This document shows, piece after piece, positions 33,896-43,603 of a DNA stretch of 64,000 bases. The stretch is from Micromonospora carbonacea (lineage in GTDB: Bacteria > Actinomycetota > Actinomycetes > Mycobacteriales > Micromonosporaceae). The notes under the pieces are model-generated. The model was not told the DNA's origin, did not search any database, and worked only from the letters and a program-made list of their open reading frames with translations. The stretch lies in NCBI RefSeq assembly GCF_014205165.1, contig NZ_JACHMZ010000001.1, positions 2,020,001 through 2,084,000 on the forward strand, in the 5' to 3' direction. The first letter of the stretch is position 1. Every line of letters begins with the position of its first letter. A program made the translations under genes and the position numbers.

Positions 33896-34504
33896 ATGTC
33901 GGACATGACTTCCGCCGCCGAGGCTCCGCGGTCGCCCGGGCGACCGCGGAGCAGCCGCGCGGACGAGGCGATCGTGGAGGCCACCCTCGACCTGCTGGCC
34001 GAGGGCAGCACGATCGAGGCGCTCTCCATCGAGGCGATCGCGGCCCGCGCCGGCGTCGGCAAGGCCACCATCTACCGCCGCTGGCCGGGCAAGGACGCGC
34101 TGCTGCTGGACGCGCTGCGTCGGCTCAAGGGCGTGCTGCCGAACCCGGCGGGCCACTCCGTGCGGGACGACCTGGTGCTGCTGGTCGGCGCGGTCGGGCA
34201 GAACATCGACCCGCGCGCCGCGAAGATCTTGCCCTGCCTCGTGCCGGAGGTGAACCGCAGCCCCGACCACTTCCGGCTCTACCAGAACATCATCGCGCCC
34301 CGGCGGCAGCTGATGCGCGAGGTGATCCGCCGGGGGGTGCGCCTCGGCGAGCTGCGGGCCGACCTCGACATCGAGATGGCGATGGCGCTGCTCACCGGGC
34401 CGATGCTGATGCAGCGGTTGCTGCGCTGGCACCCCGAGCTGGACGACGTCCTGCTCCCGGACCGGATCGTCGACGGCATCCTGGACGGCATCCGGGCCCG
34501 CTGA
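33896..34504 (+). CDS. TetR family repressor of the adjacent exporter
   Basis: 202 residues. The N-terminal HTH is clear: '[16 protein letters not shown]', '[20 protein letters not shown]' and '[12 protein letters not shown]'. The C-terminal ligand domain resembles TetR_C_16-type regulators of efflux pumps. ATG 33896 was chosen; ATG 33905 is an alternative. Its position behind the DHA2 exporter and the paired palindromes in front of that exporter make local repression the likely role. The ligand is probably a pump substrate. Confidence 0.92.
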   Translation: MSDMTSAAEAPRSPGRPRSSRADEAIVEATLDLLAEGSTIEALSIEAIAARAGVGKATIYRRWPGKDALLLDALRRLKGVLPNPAGHSVRDDLVLLVGAVGQNIDPRAAKILPCLVPEVNRSPDHFRLYQNIIAPRRQLMREVIRRGVRLGELRADLDIEMAMALLTGPMLMQRLLRWHPELDDVLLPDRIVDGILDGIRAR

Positions 34505-34544
34505 CGCACCCGCGCCGGTCGGCGAGCCGTCGCCCCGCGCAGGT

Positions 34545-34587
34545 CCGCGAGCCGTCGCCCCGGACCCGTCAGGGCGACGGCTCGCGG
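34545..34587. terminator. bidirectional terminator between tetR and pucR-type genes
   Basis: CCGCGAGCCGTCGCCC (34545-34560) and GGGCGACGGCTCGCGG (34572-34587) form a perfect 16-bp stem with an 11-base loop. The right arm lies within the last codons of the convergent PucR-type gene, and the loop ends at its stop. An extra copy of the left arm core lies at 34521-34535. Confidence 0.75.
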
Positions 34588-36488
34588 AGCCGGTGCAGGC
34601 GCAGCGCGAGCTGCACCTCCAGGGCCCGGCCGGGCTTCTGCCAGTCGGGGCCGAGCAGCTGGCCGACCCGTTCCAGCCGCTGGGTCACCGTGTTGACGTG
34701 CACGTGCAGCAGCTCCGCCGCCCGGGCCAGGCTGCCACCCACCCCGAAGTACGCCTCCAGGGTCTTCACCAGCGCGGTGCCCCGCCGGGCGTCGTAGTCC
34801 ACCACCGGCCCGACCGTGCCGGCGATGAACCGGGCCACGTCCCCGTCGCCCCGGTCGCCGACCGTCCCCAGCAGCAGCCCGACGAAGCCCAGCTCGGCGG
34901 TGCTGGCCCCCTGCCCGGTCCGGCCCAGCGCGCCGAGCGCCGTCAGGCAGCGGTCCGCCTCCTGGAAGATCGCCGCCAGCGAGGCCGGGTCCGTCGACGG
35001 GCCGCTCGCCCCGGCGGTCACCGGCCGGCCGGTCACCCGGGACAGGTCCCGGGACACCGCGCGGGCCGCACCGCCCGCGTCCCGACCGGGCAGCATCAGC
35101 ACCACCCGGCCGTCGCGCGCCGCGGCCAGGCCGCCGCGCGTCGAGGCGTACGTGGTGGCCCAGGAGAGCACCCGCTGCCGGGCGGAACCCGTCGCGGCGA
35201 TCGCGTCGTCGCCGACCGCCACCAGCACGTGCGGGGCGTCCAGGTCGACACCGAGGCGGCGGGCCCGGCTGCGCAGGGCGTCGGTGTCGGCCAGCGGCCG
35301 GGCGATCAGGTCGTCGAGCAGCTCGCCCCGCACCCGCCCCTCGGCTTCGGCCACGGTGCGGCGGAACAGCAGCAGCAGCGCGGTCACCAGCGCCGCCCGC
35401 TCCAGGATGCGCTGGTCGGCGTCGACCAGCTCGCCGTCGGGGCGCAGCACCAGCGCGCCCAGGTTCTCCGTGCCGGCGACCACGGCGGCGTACCAGAAGG
35501 GGCCCCGGCGGACGCTGCGCCCCTCGGTCCGCGACGCCGCCACGGCCTCCACCAGGTCCGCCCGGTCCGGCTCGTCGATCCGGCCGACCCGGGCCAGCCG
35601 CCGCCCGTGGGCGTCCAGCGCCAGCAGCGCCCCGCCGAGCACGTCGGTGACGGCGGACGCCACGTCCTCGACCCCGCCGCCGCGCAGCACCAGCGCCGTC
35701 ATCCGGTCGTGCGCCGCGGCCGCCCGCTCGACGGAGCTGCTGTGCGCCCGGATGGTGGTGTTGGCCGCCGACAGCTCCGCCAGCGCGGCCCGGGTCTCGG
35801 CCAGCAGCCGCGCCGTGTCGATCGCCACCGCGGCGTGCGCCGCGAGGGACACCAGCAGCGACACCTCCTCCCGGGCGAACGGCCGGGCGGAGCGGTTGGC
35901 CGCGTACAGCACGCCGATCGAGGTGGAGCCGAGCCGCAGCGGGACGCCGAGGATCGCCACGAGGCCCTCCTCGCCCACCCCGGCGTCGATCTCCCCGGTG
36001 TGGTGGAAGCGTTCGTCCTCGGGGTAGTTCGCGGTGACGTACGGGGTGCCGGACTGGGCCACCAGGCCGCCCAGGCCCGCGCCCATCGGCAGCCGCAGCC
36101 GCTGGAACCGCGCCGAGATCGACCCGTCGGTGACCCGCATGTACGTGTCGCCGCGCTCGTCGTCGTCGAGCGTCATGTACGCCACGTCCGCGCCGAGCAG
36201 GTGCCGGGCCCGGTGCACGATCGCCCGCAGCACGGCGTCGAGGTCGCGCAGCCCGGCCAGGTCGCTCGCGGTGTCGTACAGGCCGGACAGCTCGCTCTCC
36301 CGGCGGCGTCGGCGCTCCAGCAGCGCGCGGACCCGCAGCGCGACCACCTTCGCCTGCTCCAGCTCGGCGAGCCGGTCGGGGGGCGCGCCGGCCGCGCGGG
36401 CCGCCACCAGCGGGCCCTCGAACTCCACCGCGGCGGCCTCCCGGGCGAGCAGTTCCAGGAACTCCACCGGCGACGACATGACCGACAT
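34569..36488 (-). CDS. GAF-domain PucR/CdaR-type transcriptional regulator
   Basis: 639 residues from ATG 36488 (or 36479). An N-terminal helix precedes a GAF domain (about 75-235; 'LGADVAYMTLDDDERGDTYM', 'GIGVLYAANRSARPFAREEV'-like segments) and a coiled linker. A middle CdaR/GGDEF-like domain (about 420-530) and a C-terminal PucR HTH_30 ('YFGVGGSLARAAELLHVHVN', 'TVTQRLERVGQLLGPDWQ') follow. Such proteins activate catabolic genes after sensing a metabolite. It lies 14 bases after the 3-hydroxybutyrate dehydrogenase stop on the same strand, so control of hydroxybutyrate or ketone-body use is likely. Confidence 0.88.
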   Translation of the reverse strand: MSVMSSPVEFLELLAREAAAVEFEGPLVAARAAGAPPDRLAELEQAKVVALRVRALLERRRRRESELSGLYDTASDLAGLRDLDAVLRAIVHRARHLLGADVAYMTLDDDERGDTYMRVTDGSISARFQRLRLPMGAGLGGLVAQSGTPYVTANYPEDERFHHTGEIDAGVGEEGLVAILGVPLRLGSTSIGVLYAANRSARPFAREEVSLLVSLAAHAAVAIDTARLLAETRAALAELSAANTTIRAHSSSVERAAAAHDRMTALVLRGGGVEDVASAVTDVLGGALLALDAHGRRLARVGRIDEPDRADLVEAVAASRTEGRSVRRGPFWYAAVVAGTENLGALVLRPDGELVDADQRILERAALVTALLLLFRRTVAEAEGRVRGELLDDLIARPLADTDALRSRARRLGVDLDAPHVLVAVGDDAIAATGSARQRVLSWATTYASTRGGLAAARDGRVVLMLPGRDAGGAARAVSRDLSRVTGRPVTAGASGPSTDPASLAAIFQEADRCLTALGALGRTGQGASTAELGFVGLLLGTVGDRGDGDVARFIAGTVGPVVDYDARRGTALVKTLEAYFGVGGSLARAAELLHVHVNTVTQRLERVGQLLGPDWQKPGRALEVQLALRLHRLREPSP

Positions 36489-36502
36489 TGTGCGCGAGGC
36501 CA

Positions 36503-37285
36503 CTAGTTCGCCGTCCAGCCCCCGTCGAGGGCGATGGACGCGCCGGTGATGAACGCGGCCGGTGGCGCGCACAGGTACGCCAGCAGCTCCGCGACCTCCT
36601 CCGGCTCGATCAGCCGCTTGATCGCCGCCCGGGCCAGCATGATCTTCTCCACCACCTCGGCCTCGCCGATGCCGTGGGTGGCGGCCTGGTCGGCGATCTG
36701 CCCCTGCACCAGCGCGGTGCGCACGTACGCGGGGTTGATGCAGTTGGCGGTGACCCCGTGCGCCGCTCCCTCCAGCGCGACCACCTTCGACAGCCCCTCC
36801 AGGGCGTGCTTCGCCGACACGTACGCCGACTTGTACGGCGAGGCCCGCAGCCCGTGCACGGAGGAGATGTTGACGATCCGCCCCCAACCCCGGGCGTACA
36901 TGTGGGGCAGCGCCCGGCGCACGATCCGGAACGGGGCCTCCACCATCACCCGGTGGATGTACGCGAAGCGCTCGGGCGGGAAGTCCGGCACCGGCGCGAC
37001 GTGTTGCAGCCCGGCGTTGTTGACCACGATGTCCACGTCGGCGTCGAGCCGGTCCACCGCCGCCGGGTCGGCCAGGTCGACCCGCACGGCCCGGCCGCCG
37101 GCCAGCGCCGCGACCTCCTCGGCCGCGCCCGCGTCCCGGTCGAGCACCAGCACGTGGGCCCCGGCCGCCGCGAGCCGCAGGGCGCAGGCCCGGCCGATGC
37201 CGCCGCCACCGCCGGTCACCAGCGCGGTCCGGCCGGCCAGGTCGACGTGTACGACGTGGGGGCCCGCCACGGGTTCTGCCGTCAT
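36503..37285 (-). CDS. 3-hydroxybutyrate dehydrogenase (SDR family)
   Basis: 260 residues of classical short-chain dehydrogenase. The cofactor motif is TGGGGGIG, with '[20 protein letters not shown]', '[23 protein letters not shown]' in two adjoining parts (catalytic Ser and YxxxK), and C-terminal '[15 protein letters not shown]'. '[10 protein letters not shown]', with a substrate-binding Gln and His, is characteristic of bacterial D-3-hydroxybutyrate dehydrogenase, which oxidises the polyhydroxybutyrate breakdown product to acetoacetate with NAD+. ATG 37285 fits the family N-terminus. Cotranscribed with the PucR-type regulator. Confidence 0.87.
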   Translation of the reverse strand: MTAEPVAGPHVVHVDLAGRTALVTGGGGGIGRACALRLAAAGAHVLVLDRDAGAAEEVAALAGGRAVRVDLADPAAVDRLDADVDIVVNNAGLQHVAPVPDFPPERFAYIHRVMVEAPFRIVRRALPHMYARGWGRIVNISSVHGLRASPYKSAYVSAKHALEGLSKVVALEGAAHGVTANCINPAYVRTALVQGQIADQAATHGIGEAEVVEKIMLARAAIKRLIEPEEVAELLAYLCAPPAAFITGASIALDGGWTAN

Positions 37286-37367
37286 GGCGCACAAAGCTAC
37301 GAGCTGGGTGGCCGGGGGCACATGGGGGCGGGACACATACTCGACGCCCCGGCTGTGTGCTGCCGCG

Positions 37368-37469
37368 CCCCCGGCCCGTCGGCGGCCCGACCCCCGGCCC
37401 GTCGGCGGCCCGACCCCCGGCCCGTCGGCGGGCTGCCCCCGGCCCGACCCCCGGCCTGTCGGCGGGCTG
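37368..37469. repeat. 23-bp GC-rich tandem repeat
   Basis: Units beginning CCCCCGGCCCGTCGGCGG start at 37368, 37391 and 37414. A truncated unit is at 37436 and a variant (GGCCTGTCGGCGGG) at 37448. The array lies between the dehydrogenase start and the ruvC promoter and is not coding. Confidence 0.85.
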
Positions 37470-37521
37470 CTCCCTGCTCTTCGGCGGCGTGTCCCCGCAG
37501 CCGGCTGTCGGGGCCGCCCAG

Positions 37522-37527
37522 TAGGGT
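37522..37527 (+). promoter_or_regulatory. putative -10 of the ruvCAB operon
   Basis: TAGGGT lies 41 bases before the ruvC start, matching the hexamer before dnaE. A strong GGAGGAGG ribosome site follows at 37556-37563. Confidence 0.4.
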
Positions 37528-37568
37528 GTCGAACACACGTACTGCCGACGTGGTGGGGAGGAGGCGGC

Positions 37569-38096
37569 GTGCGCGTGCTCGGCGTCGACCCGGGGCTGAC
37601 CCGGTGCGGGGTCGGCGTGGTCGAGGGCGTGCCGGGCCGGCCCTGCACCCTGGTCGCCTACTACGTCGTCTACACCGACCCCGGCGACGACCTGCCGCTG
37701 CGCCTGCTGCACCTGGACCGCTCGCTGACCGACCTGGTGGCCGAGCACCGGCCGGACGCCGTCGCCGTCGAGCGGGTGTTCAGCCAGCACAACGTGCGCA
37801 CCGTGATGGGCACCGCCCAGGCCAGCGGGATCGCCGTGCTGGCCGGCGCGCGCGCCGGACTGCCCGTGCAGACCTACACCCCGAGCGAGGTCAAGGCCGC
37901 CATCACCGGTTCCGGCCAGGCCGACAAGGCGCAGATGACGACCATGGTGACCCGGCTGCTGCGGCTGCCCGAGCCGCCGAAGCCGGCCGACGCCGCCGAC
38001 GCCCTGGCCCTGGCAATCTGCCACGTCTGGCGCGGCGGCACCCGCTCGAAGCTGGCCGCCGCGGCCGACCGGGCACGACGAGGAGGAGCACGATGA
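37569..38096 (+). CDS. ruvC: Holliday junction resolvase RuvC
   Basis: 175 residues from GTG 37569 behind GGAGGAGG. The RNase H-fold active site is complete: '[16 protein letters not shown]' (Asp7), '[15 protein letters not shown]' (Glu) and '[14 protein letters not shown]' (paired Asp). RuvC nicks four-way junctions symmetrically, guided by RuvAB. Its stop overlaps the ruvA ATG by four bases. Confidence 0.97.
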   Translation: MRVLGVDPGLTRCGVGVVEGVPGRPCTLVAYYVVYTDPGDDLPLRLLHLDRSLTDLVAEHRPDAVAVERVFSQHNVRTVMGTAQASGIAVLAGARAGLPVQTYTPSEVKAAITGSGQADKAQMTTMVTRLLRLPEPPKPADAADALALAICHVWRGGTRSKLAAAADRARRGGAR

Positions 38097-38695
38097 TCGC
38101 CAGTGTGCGCGGCACGGTCACCGCGACCGGCCCGGACCACGCGGTGGTGGAGGTCGGCGGGGTCGGCCTGGCGGTGCACTGCGCCCCCGGCACGCTCGCC
38201 GACCTGCGGGTCGGCCAGCCGGCCTGGCTGGCCACCAGCCTGGTGGTCCGGGAGGACTCGCTCACCCTCTACGGCTTCGCCGACGACGACGCCAAGCAAC
38301 TGTTCGAGCTGCTCCAGACCGCGAGCGGGGTGGGGCCCCGGCTGGCCCAGGCGGTGCTGGCCGTGCACACCCCCGACGCGGTGCGCAAGGCGATCGCCAA
38401 CGCCGACACCGCCGCGCTGACCCGGGTGCCGGGCATCGGCAAGAAGGGCGCCGAGCGCCTGGTGCTGGAGCTGCGGGACCGGATCGGCCCGGTGCCGGTC
38501 GGCGCCGACGGGGCGGCCGGGGTGACCGGGGGCGCCTGGCCCGAGCAGGTCCGTCAGGCCCTGGTGGGCCTCGGCTGGACGGCGGGCCAGGCCGACCAGG
38601 CGGTCGCCGCGGTCGCGGAGACCGTCGACGGCCCGCCGCCGCCCGTGCCGGTCCTGCTCAAGCAGGCCATCCGCCTGCTCGGCCGCACCCGATGA
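38093..38695 (+). CDS. ruvA: Holliday junction DNA helicase subunit RuvA
   Basis: 200 residues. An N-terminal OB fold ('[20 protein letters not shown]') is followed by tandem helix-hairpin-helix motifs ('[20 protein letters not shown]' and '[20 protein letters not shown]') and a C-terminal domain that contacts RuvB ('[20 protein letters not shown]'). It binds junctions as a tetramer. It overlaps ruvC and ruvB by four bases on each side, forming one operon. Confidence 0.97.
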   Translation: MIASVRGTVTATGPDHAVVEVGGVGLAVHCAPGTLADLRVGQPAWLATSLVVREDSLTLYGFADDDAKQLFELLQTASGVGPRLAQAVLAVHTPDAVRKAIANADTAALTRVPGIGKKGAERLVLELRDRIGPVPVGADGAAGVTGGAWPEQVRQALVGLGWTAGQADQAVAAVAETVDGPPPPVPVLLKQAIRLLGRTR

Positions 38696-39762
38696 CGGGG
38701 CCCGACGGCAACCTCGTCTCGGCGTACGTCAACGACGCGGAGCGCGACGCCGAGGCCAGCGTGCGGCCGAAGCGGCTGGAGGAGTTCATCGCCCAGCACC
38801 GGGTCCGCGAGCAGCTCGACCTGCTGCTGCGCAGCGCGATGCGGCGCGGCTCCCCGCCCGACCACATCCTCCTGTCGGGCCCGCCTGGCTTGGGTAAGAC
38901 GACCCTGGCCAACATCGTGGCGGCCGAGCTGGGCTCCGGCATCCGGGTGACCAGCGGCCCCGCCATCGAGCGCTCCGGCGACCTCGCGGCGATCCTGACC
39001 AGCCTCACTGAGGGTGACGTGCTGTTCATCGACGAGATCCACCGGATCGCCAAGCCGGCGGAGGAGCTGCTCTACAGCGCGATGGAGGACTTCCGGGTCG
39101 ACGTGATCGTCGGCAAGGGGCCGGGGGCGACCGCCATCCCGCTGGACGTCGAGCCGTTCACCCTGGTCGGGGCGACCACCCGGTCGGGCCTGCTGACCGG
39201 GCCGATGCGGGACCGCTTCGGTTTCGTCGCGCACCTCGACTTCTACTCGCCGGCCGACCTGGAGGTGCTGCTGCGCCGGTCGGCGCGCATCCTCGGGGTG
39301 CCGATCACCGACGACGGCGCCGCCGAGATCGCCGGCCGGTCCCGGGGCACCCCCCGGATCGCCAACCGACTGCTGCGCCGGGTGCGCGACTTCGCCGAGG
39401 TCCGGGCCGACGGCACGGTGACGGTGGAGACGGCCCGGGCGGCCCTGACGGTGTACGACGTCGACGCGCTCGGGCTGGACCGGCTGGACCGGGCGGTGGT
39501 CACCGCGCTGGTCGACTCGTTCCGGGGCGGCCCGGTGGGCCTGTCGACGTTGGCCGTGGCGGTGGGGGAGCAGCCGGACACCGTCGAGGAGGTGTGCGAG
39601 CCGTTCCTGGTGCGGGCCGGGTTGCTGGCGCGTACGCCCCGGGGGCGGGTGGCCACCGAGGCGGCCTGGCGTCATCTGGGCCGTACCCCACCGAATGGTA
39701 CATTTGGCACCGGTGCCCCTCCCGCGCCCGATCTGTTCTCCGCCGCGCCCGATGAGCCGTGA
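38692..39762 (+). CDS. ruvB: Holliday junction branch-migration ATPase RuvB
   Basis: 356 residues. Family motifs are '[19 protein letters not shown]', Walker [10 protein letters not shown], Walker B '[10 protein letters not shown]', sensor 1 '[18 protein letters not shown]' and a C-terminal winged helix ('[19 protein letters not shown]'). It forms hexameric rings that pump DNA through the RuvA-bound junction. The C-terminal ~20 residues are a short disordered tail. The stop is followed by the promoter region of the Sec genes. Confidence 0.97.
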   Translation: MTGPDGNLVSAYVNDAERDAEASVRPKRLEEFIAQHRVREQLDLLLRSAMRRGSPPDHILLSGPPGLGKTTLANIVAAELGSGIRVTSGPAIERSGDLAAILTSLTEGDVLFIDEIHRIAKPAEELLYSAMEDFRVDVIVGKGPGATAIPLDVEPFTLVGATTRSGLLTGPMRDRFGFVAHLDFYSPADLEVLLRRSARILGVPITDDGAAEIAGRSRGTPRIANRLLRRVRDFAEVRADGTVTVETARAALTVYDVDALGLDRLDRAVVTALVDSFRGGPVGLSTLAVAVGEQPDTVEEVCEPFLVRAGLLARTPRGRVATEAAWRHLGRTPPNGTFGTGAPPAPDLFSAAPDEP

Positions 39763-39808
39763 TCCGTTCGTGATCTGTGCCGCATTCGGCGTTCCCAGGT
39801 GCAGGGAC

Positions 39809-39814
39809 TAGACT
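39809..39814 (+). promoter_or_regulatory. putative -10 of the yajC-secDF transcript
   Basis: TAGACT lies 88 bases before yajC, with a TTCGGC (39786-39791) at -35 spacing. It would separate Sec gene transcription from ruvCAB. Confidence 0.4.
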
Positions 39815-39901
39815 CGCCGCGGTCTGTACAGGACGTGAGAATCCGCCTCCGCTCCGGTGCCCCTCGTGCCGAGCCGGAGGCCAATCGGAAGGTCTGTAAC
39901 C

Positions 39902-40246
39902 GTGCTTTACGCAGCAGCGGGTGGCGGGGGAGCCGGCGGTCTCACGCCGATCCTCATGATCGCCCTGCTCTTCGGCGTCATGTACTTCATGATGATCCGC
40001 CCCCAGCAGAAGCGCCGCCGCGAGGCGGAGCGGATGCAGTCCACCCTCGGTCCCGGCGACGAGGTGGTCACCATCGGCGGTCTCTACGGCACGGTCACCG
40101 GCGTGGACGACGAGACCGTCCTGCTCGAGGTCGCCCCCGGCGTGCAGACCCGGTACGCCCGCCCGGCCATCGCCCGCGTCGTCAGCCAGGCCGAGCGGCC
40201 CGAGGCCACCGAGGACGTCGAGGACGCCGAGACCGTCAAGGAGTGA
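39902..40246 (+). CDS. yajC: Sec translocon accessory protein YajC
   Basis: 114 residues from GTG 39902, with GGAAGG upstream. A single TM helix ('LTPILMIALLFGVMYFMMIR') is followed by the family motif 'RPQQKRRREAERMQ' and a small beta domain ('LGPGDEVVTIGGLYGTV'). The acidic C-terminus is longer than in E. coli. YajC associates with SecDF. The gene order with secD and secF supports the name. Confidence 0.93.
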   Translation: MLYAAAGGGGAGGLTPILMIALLFGVMYFMMIRPQQKRRREAERMQSTLGPGDEVVTIGGLYGTVTGVDDETVLLEVAPGVQTRYARPAIARVVSQAERPEATEDVEDAETVKE

Positions 40247-40470
40247 CCGTCGTCCCGGGGACGGGGCAGCGGAGACAGCGATAAAACTGGATAGTTGGGC
40301 CCGACGCCCGACGCCGACGCGTGAGCGCTGCCGGCCGCCGCCCCCGCGACGGCCGTGGGCAGCCGTGTCGACGTCGGGTCGCCGGCCCGGACACCCGTCG
40401 CCGGGACCCCCGGCCCGACCCTCGTGCCGCCCCAGACGGCGGTGCGACCGTAACAGGGAGACAGACAGCC

Positions 40471-42381
40471 GTGGCACCACCACCTCAGGGACAGATGCGG
40501 CCCGGACGGCAGCTCGCCGTGCTCGGGCTCATCTTCGTCGTCCTCTATCTCTTGGTGTTCTTCTCGGGCGGCGCCAGTGGTGGCTTCAAGGACCGGCTGG
40601 AGCCCCGGCTCGGCCTGGACCTGGTCGGCGGCACCCGGATGACGCTGGAGGCGACCAACAGCCTCGACGGCCGGCCCCCGACGGCGGAGAACCTCGAAGA
40701 GGCCCGCCAGATCATCGAGAACCGGGTCAACGCCTACGGCGTGGCCGAGGCCGAGGTGGTCACCGAGGGCAACCGGAACATCGTCATCTCCCTGCCCGGC
40801 GAGAACCGCGACCTCACCGACGTCGGCAGCGCGGCCGAGCTGCGCTTCCGCAAGGTGCTCAAGGCCGCCGACGGCAGCGGCGCGGCGGCGGCCCCGGCGC
40901 CCACCCCGACGCCGGCCCCGTCCGGCAGCGCGTCGCCGGCCCCGTCCGGCAGCGCCAAGCCGTCGGGCAGCGCGTCGCCGTCCGGCGCGAAGGCCACCGC
41001 GTCGCCGAGCGCGGGCGGCCAGGGCGGCGGGGCGCCGGCCCCGAGCGCCAGCGCCACCGGGTCGCCCTCGGCGAGCGCCGCGCCGTCGTCGAGCGCCAGC
41101 GCCGAGCCGGTGCCGGCGGGCGTCGAGGAGCAGCGCAAGGCCGTCGAGCAGAAGGTCGGCGCCGCTGCCTGGCAGGCGGCGAGCGGCCTGCAGGCCCCGG
41201 CCGACCTGACCGCCGACCCGTCGCTGGCCGACAAGCTCAAGCCGTTCGGCGCGCTCAGCCCGCGCGAGATCGCCGTGCTGCCCGCGGAGATGCAGTTCAA
41301 CGTGCCGACGATCACCTGCGCGCAGCTCGACCAGCGCCCCCCGGCGTCGATCAAGGACGAGAAGCAGAAGGCGGTCGCCTGCGAGGACGGTGTCCAGAAA
41401 TACCTGCTGGACGTGGCGAAGGTGCTCGGCACCGACGTCGGCGACGCCAACGCGGTGCTCGACCAGACCAGTTCCTGGGTGGTGAGCCTCGACTTCAAGG
41501 GCGGGGGCCAGGAGAAGTGGACCAACCTGACCCGCGAGGCGTTCAACAACGAGGGCCAGGCCTGCGACCAGACCGCGCTGGGCCAGGACGGCAAGTGCCG
41601 GGTCGCCGTGGTGCTGGACAACAAGGTCGTCTCCTCGCCGGAGATCCAGGGCGTGCTGACCGGTGACTCGCAGATCACCGGCAGCTTCGACAACAAGGCG
41701 GCCAGCGCCCTGGCCGGTCAGCTGCGCTACGGCGCGCTGCCGGTGACCTTCGAGCCGCAGGAGCAGCAGAACGTCACCGCCACCCTCGGCGCGAGCCACC
41801 TGCGCGCGGGCCTGCTCGCCGCCGGCATCGGCATGCTGCTGGTCATCATCTACTCGTTCTTCTACTACCGGCTGCTCGGCTCGGTCATCTTCCTGAGCCT
41901 GGTGCTGTCGGGTCTGCTGGTCTTCGGCGCGCTGGTCTTCCTGGGGCGGCAGATCGGCTTCACCCTCACGCTCGCCGGCATCGCCGGCATGATCGTCTCA
42001 CTCGGTGTGGCGGCGGACTCGTTCGTCATCTACTTCGAGCGGCTCAAGGACGAGATCCGGGAGGGCCGCAGCCCGCGCAGCGCGGTGCCCCGGGCGTGGA
42101 TCCGGGCCCGGCGGACGATCATCTCGGCCAACGCGATCACCATCATGTCGGCCGTGGTGCTCTACATCGTCTCGGTCGGCGCGGTGAAGGGCTTCGCCTT
42201 CGCGCTCGGCCTGGCCACGGTGCTCGACCTGGTCGTGGTCTTCCTCTTCCGTCACCCGATCATGACGATGTTCGCCCGGACCCGGGCGTTCCTGTCCCCG
42301 CGGGTCAGCGGTCTCGGCCGGATCCTTCCGCCCGCGCGGAGCGAGCAGGCCACCCGCACCTCGCGCGTCAAGGAGGCCTGA
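40471..42381 (+). CDS. secD: protein translocase subunit SecD with Ala/Pro/Ser-rich insert
   Basis: 636 residues from GTG 40471, behind CAGGGAG. TM1 (about 15-32) precedes the P1 head ('RLGLDLVGGTRMTLEATN', 'ENRVNAYGVAEAEV'), and the later motif 'FDNKAASALAGQLRYGALPV' leads into five C-terminal TMs. Between residues about 134 and 217 lies a low-complexity Ala/Pro/Ser/Gly insert in the extracytoplasmic domain, absent from E. coli SecD. SecD with SecF uses the proton gradient to pull preproteins outward. A 224-base gap separates it from yajC. The secF ATG begins one base after its stop. Confidence 0.96.
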   Translation: MAPPPQGQMRPGRQLAVLGLIFVVLYLLVFFSGGASGGFKDRLEPRLGLDLVGGTRMTLEATNSLDGRPPTAENLEEARQIIENRVNAYGVAEAEVVTEGNRNIVISLPGENRDLTDVGSAAELRFRKVLKAADGSGAAAAPAPTPTPAPSGSASPAPSGSAKPSGSASPSGAKATASPSAGGQGGGAPAPSASATGSPSASAAPSSSASAEPVPAGVEEQRKAVEQKVGAAAWQAASGLQAPADLTADPSLADKLKPFGALSPREIAVLPAEMQFNVPTITCAQLDQRPPASIKDEKQKAVACEDGVQKYLLDVAKVLGTDVGDANAVLDQTSSWVVSLDFKGGGQEKWTNLTREAFNNEGQACDQTALGQDGKCRVAVVLDNKVVSSPEIQGVLTGDSQITGSFDNKAASALAGQLRYGALPVTFEPQEQQNVTATLGASHLRAGLLAAGIGMLLVIIYSFFYYRLLGSVIFLSLVLSGLLVFGALVFLGRQIGFTLTLAGIAGMIVSLGVAADSFVIYFERLKDEIREGRSPRSAVPRAWIRARRTIISANAITIMSAVVLYIVSVGAVKGFAFALGLATVLDLVVVFLFRHPIMTMFARTRAFLSPRVSGLGRILPPARSEQATRTSRVKEA

Positions 42382-42382
42382 G

Positions 42383-43570
42383 ATGGCTAAGACTGGTTTG
42401 GCGAGCCGCCTCTACGCGGGCGAGGCCGGCCTCGACGTCATCGGCCGGCGCAAGCTGTGGTTCGGCGTGGCCGGGGCGCTGATCCTCGTCGCCGTGCTCA
42501 GCTTCGCCCTGCGCGGCTTCAGCCTGGGCATCGAGTTCGCCGGCGGCAACTCGTTCCAGGTGCCGGCCAGCGTCGGCACCCTCGACGACGCCGAGAAGAC
42601 GGTCGACACGGTGCTGGCGCGCACCGCGGCGGGCGCCGAGGTGGTCACCGCGCAGAAGGTCGGCGGCACCGGCGGCGACTTCTACGAGATGCGCACCACG
42701 CAGCTCGACGCCGAGCAGGCCAACGAGGCCAAGGCCGAGATGGCCCGCGTGTTCGGCATCCAGGCCGACCAGATCAGCGGCAACCAGGTCAGCGAGGCGT
42801 GGGGCAGCCAGGTCACCTCCCGGGCGCTGCTCGGTCTGGTGATCTTCGTCCTGCTGGTGACGGTCTACCTGGTCCTGCGGTTCGAGTGGCGGATGGCGGC
42901 CGCGGCCGTCTCCTCCCTGTTCATGAACCTGATCCTCACCGCCGGCATCTACTCGCTGGTCGGCTTCGAGGTCACCCCGTCGACGATCATCGGCTTCCTC
43001 ACGATCCTGGGCTTCGCGCTCTACGACGTGGTGGTGGTCTTCGACAAGGTGCAGGAGAACACCCGGGGCATCACGGCGAACAACAACCAGACGTACGGCG
43101 AGGCGGCCAACCTGGCCATCAACCAGAGCCTCATGCGGTCGCTGAACACCTCGGTGGTCGCGCTGCTGCCCGTCGGTGGCCTGCTCTTCATCGGCGCCGG
43201 CCTGCTGGGCGCGGGCACGCTGAAGGACCTCGGCCTGGTGCTGTTCGTCGGCATGGCGGTCGCCTTCCTGACCTCGATCCTGCTGGCGACCCCGCTGCTG
43301 GTGCTGCTCAAGAACTACGAGCCGCGCATCCAGGCGCACAACAAGCGGGTCCTGGCCCGGCGGACCGCCCTCGCCAAGGGTGAGATCACCCCGAAGGGCG
43401 CGGCGCGTCCGGCCGCGGACGCCGACGAGCCCGTCGACGTCGACGCGGCCCTGGCCGGGGCCGCCCCGAAGGTGGGCGCCCGGCCCGCCGGCAAGCGGTC
43501 GACCGGCGCCCGGGGTGGCCGCCCCGCCGGTGGCGGCGGCAACCGGCCGGGCGGCGCCAAGCGGCGCTGA
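42383..43570 (+). CDS. secF: protein translocase subunit SecF
   Basis: 395 residues. It has TM1 ('LWFGVAGALILVAVLSFALR'), the P4 motif 'GFSLGIEFAGGNSFQVP', and five more TMs including 'STIIGFLTILGFALYDVVVV' followed by 'FDKVQENTRG' (conserved Asp and Arg of the proton path). A basic, Gly/Pro-rich cytoplasmic tail of ~90 residues is typical of actinobacteria. It is coupled to secD. Confidence 0.96.
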   Translation: MAKTGLASRLYAGEAGLDVIGRRKLWFGVAGALILVAVLSFALRGFSLGIEFAGGNSFQVPASVGTLDDAEKTVDTVLARTAAGAEVVTAQKVGGTGGDFYEMRTTQLDAEQANEAKAEMARVFGIQADQISGNQVSEAWGSQVTSRALLGLVIFVLLVTVYLVLRFEWRMAAAAVSSLFMNLILTAGIYSLVGFEVTPSTIIGFLTILGFALYDVVVVFDKVQENTRGITANNNQTYGEAANLAINQSLMRSLNTSVVALLPVGGLLFIGAGLLGAGTLKDLGLVLFVGMAVAFLTSILLATPLLVLLKNYEPRIQAHNKRVLARRTALAKGEITPKGAARPAADADEPVDVDAALAGAAPKVGARPAGKRSTGARGGRPAGGGGNRPGGAKRR

Positions 43571-43603
43571 TCGGCCACACCGGTAGGAGACAGGAAACAC
43601 GTT

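Noticed and set aside
37368..37469. CRISPR-like array
   Set aside because: The 23-bp units are contiguous without spacers and there are no cas genes, so it is a simple tandem repeat.
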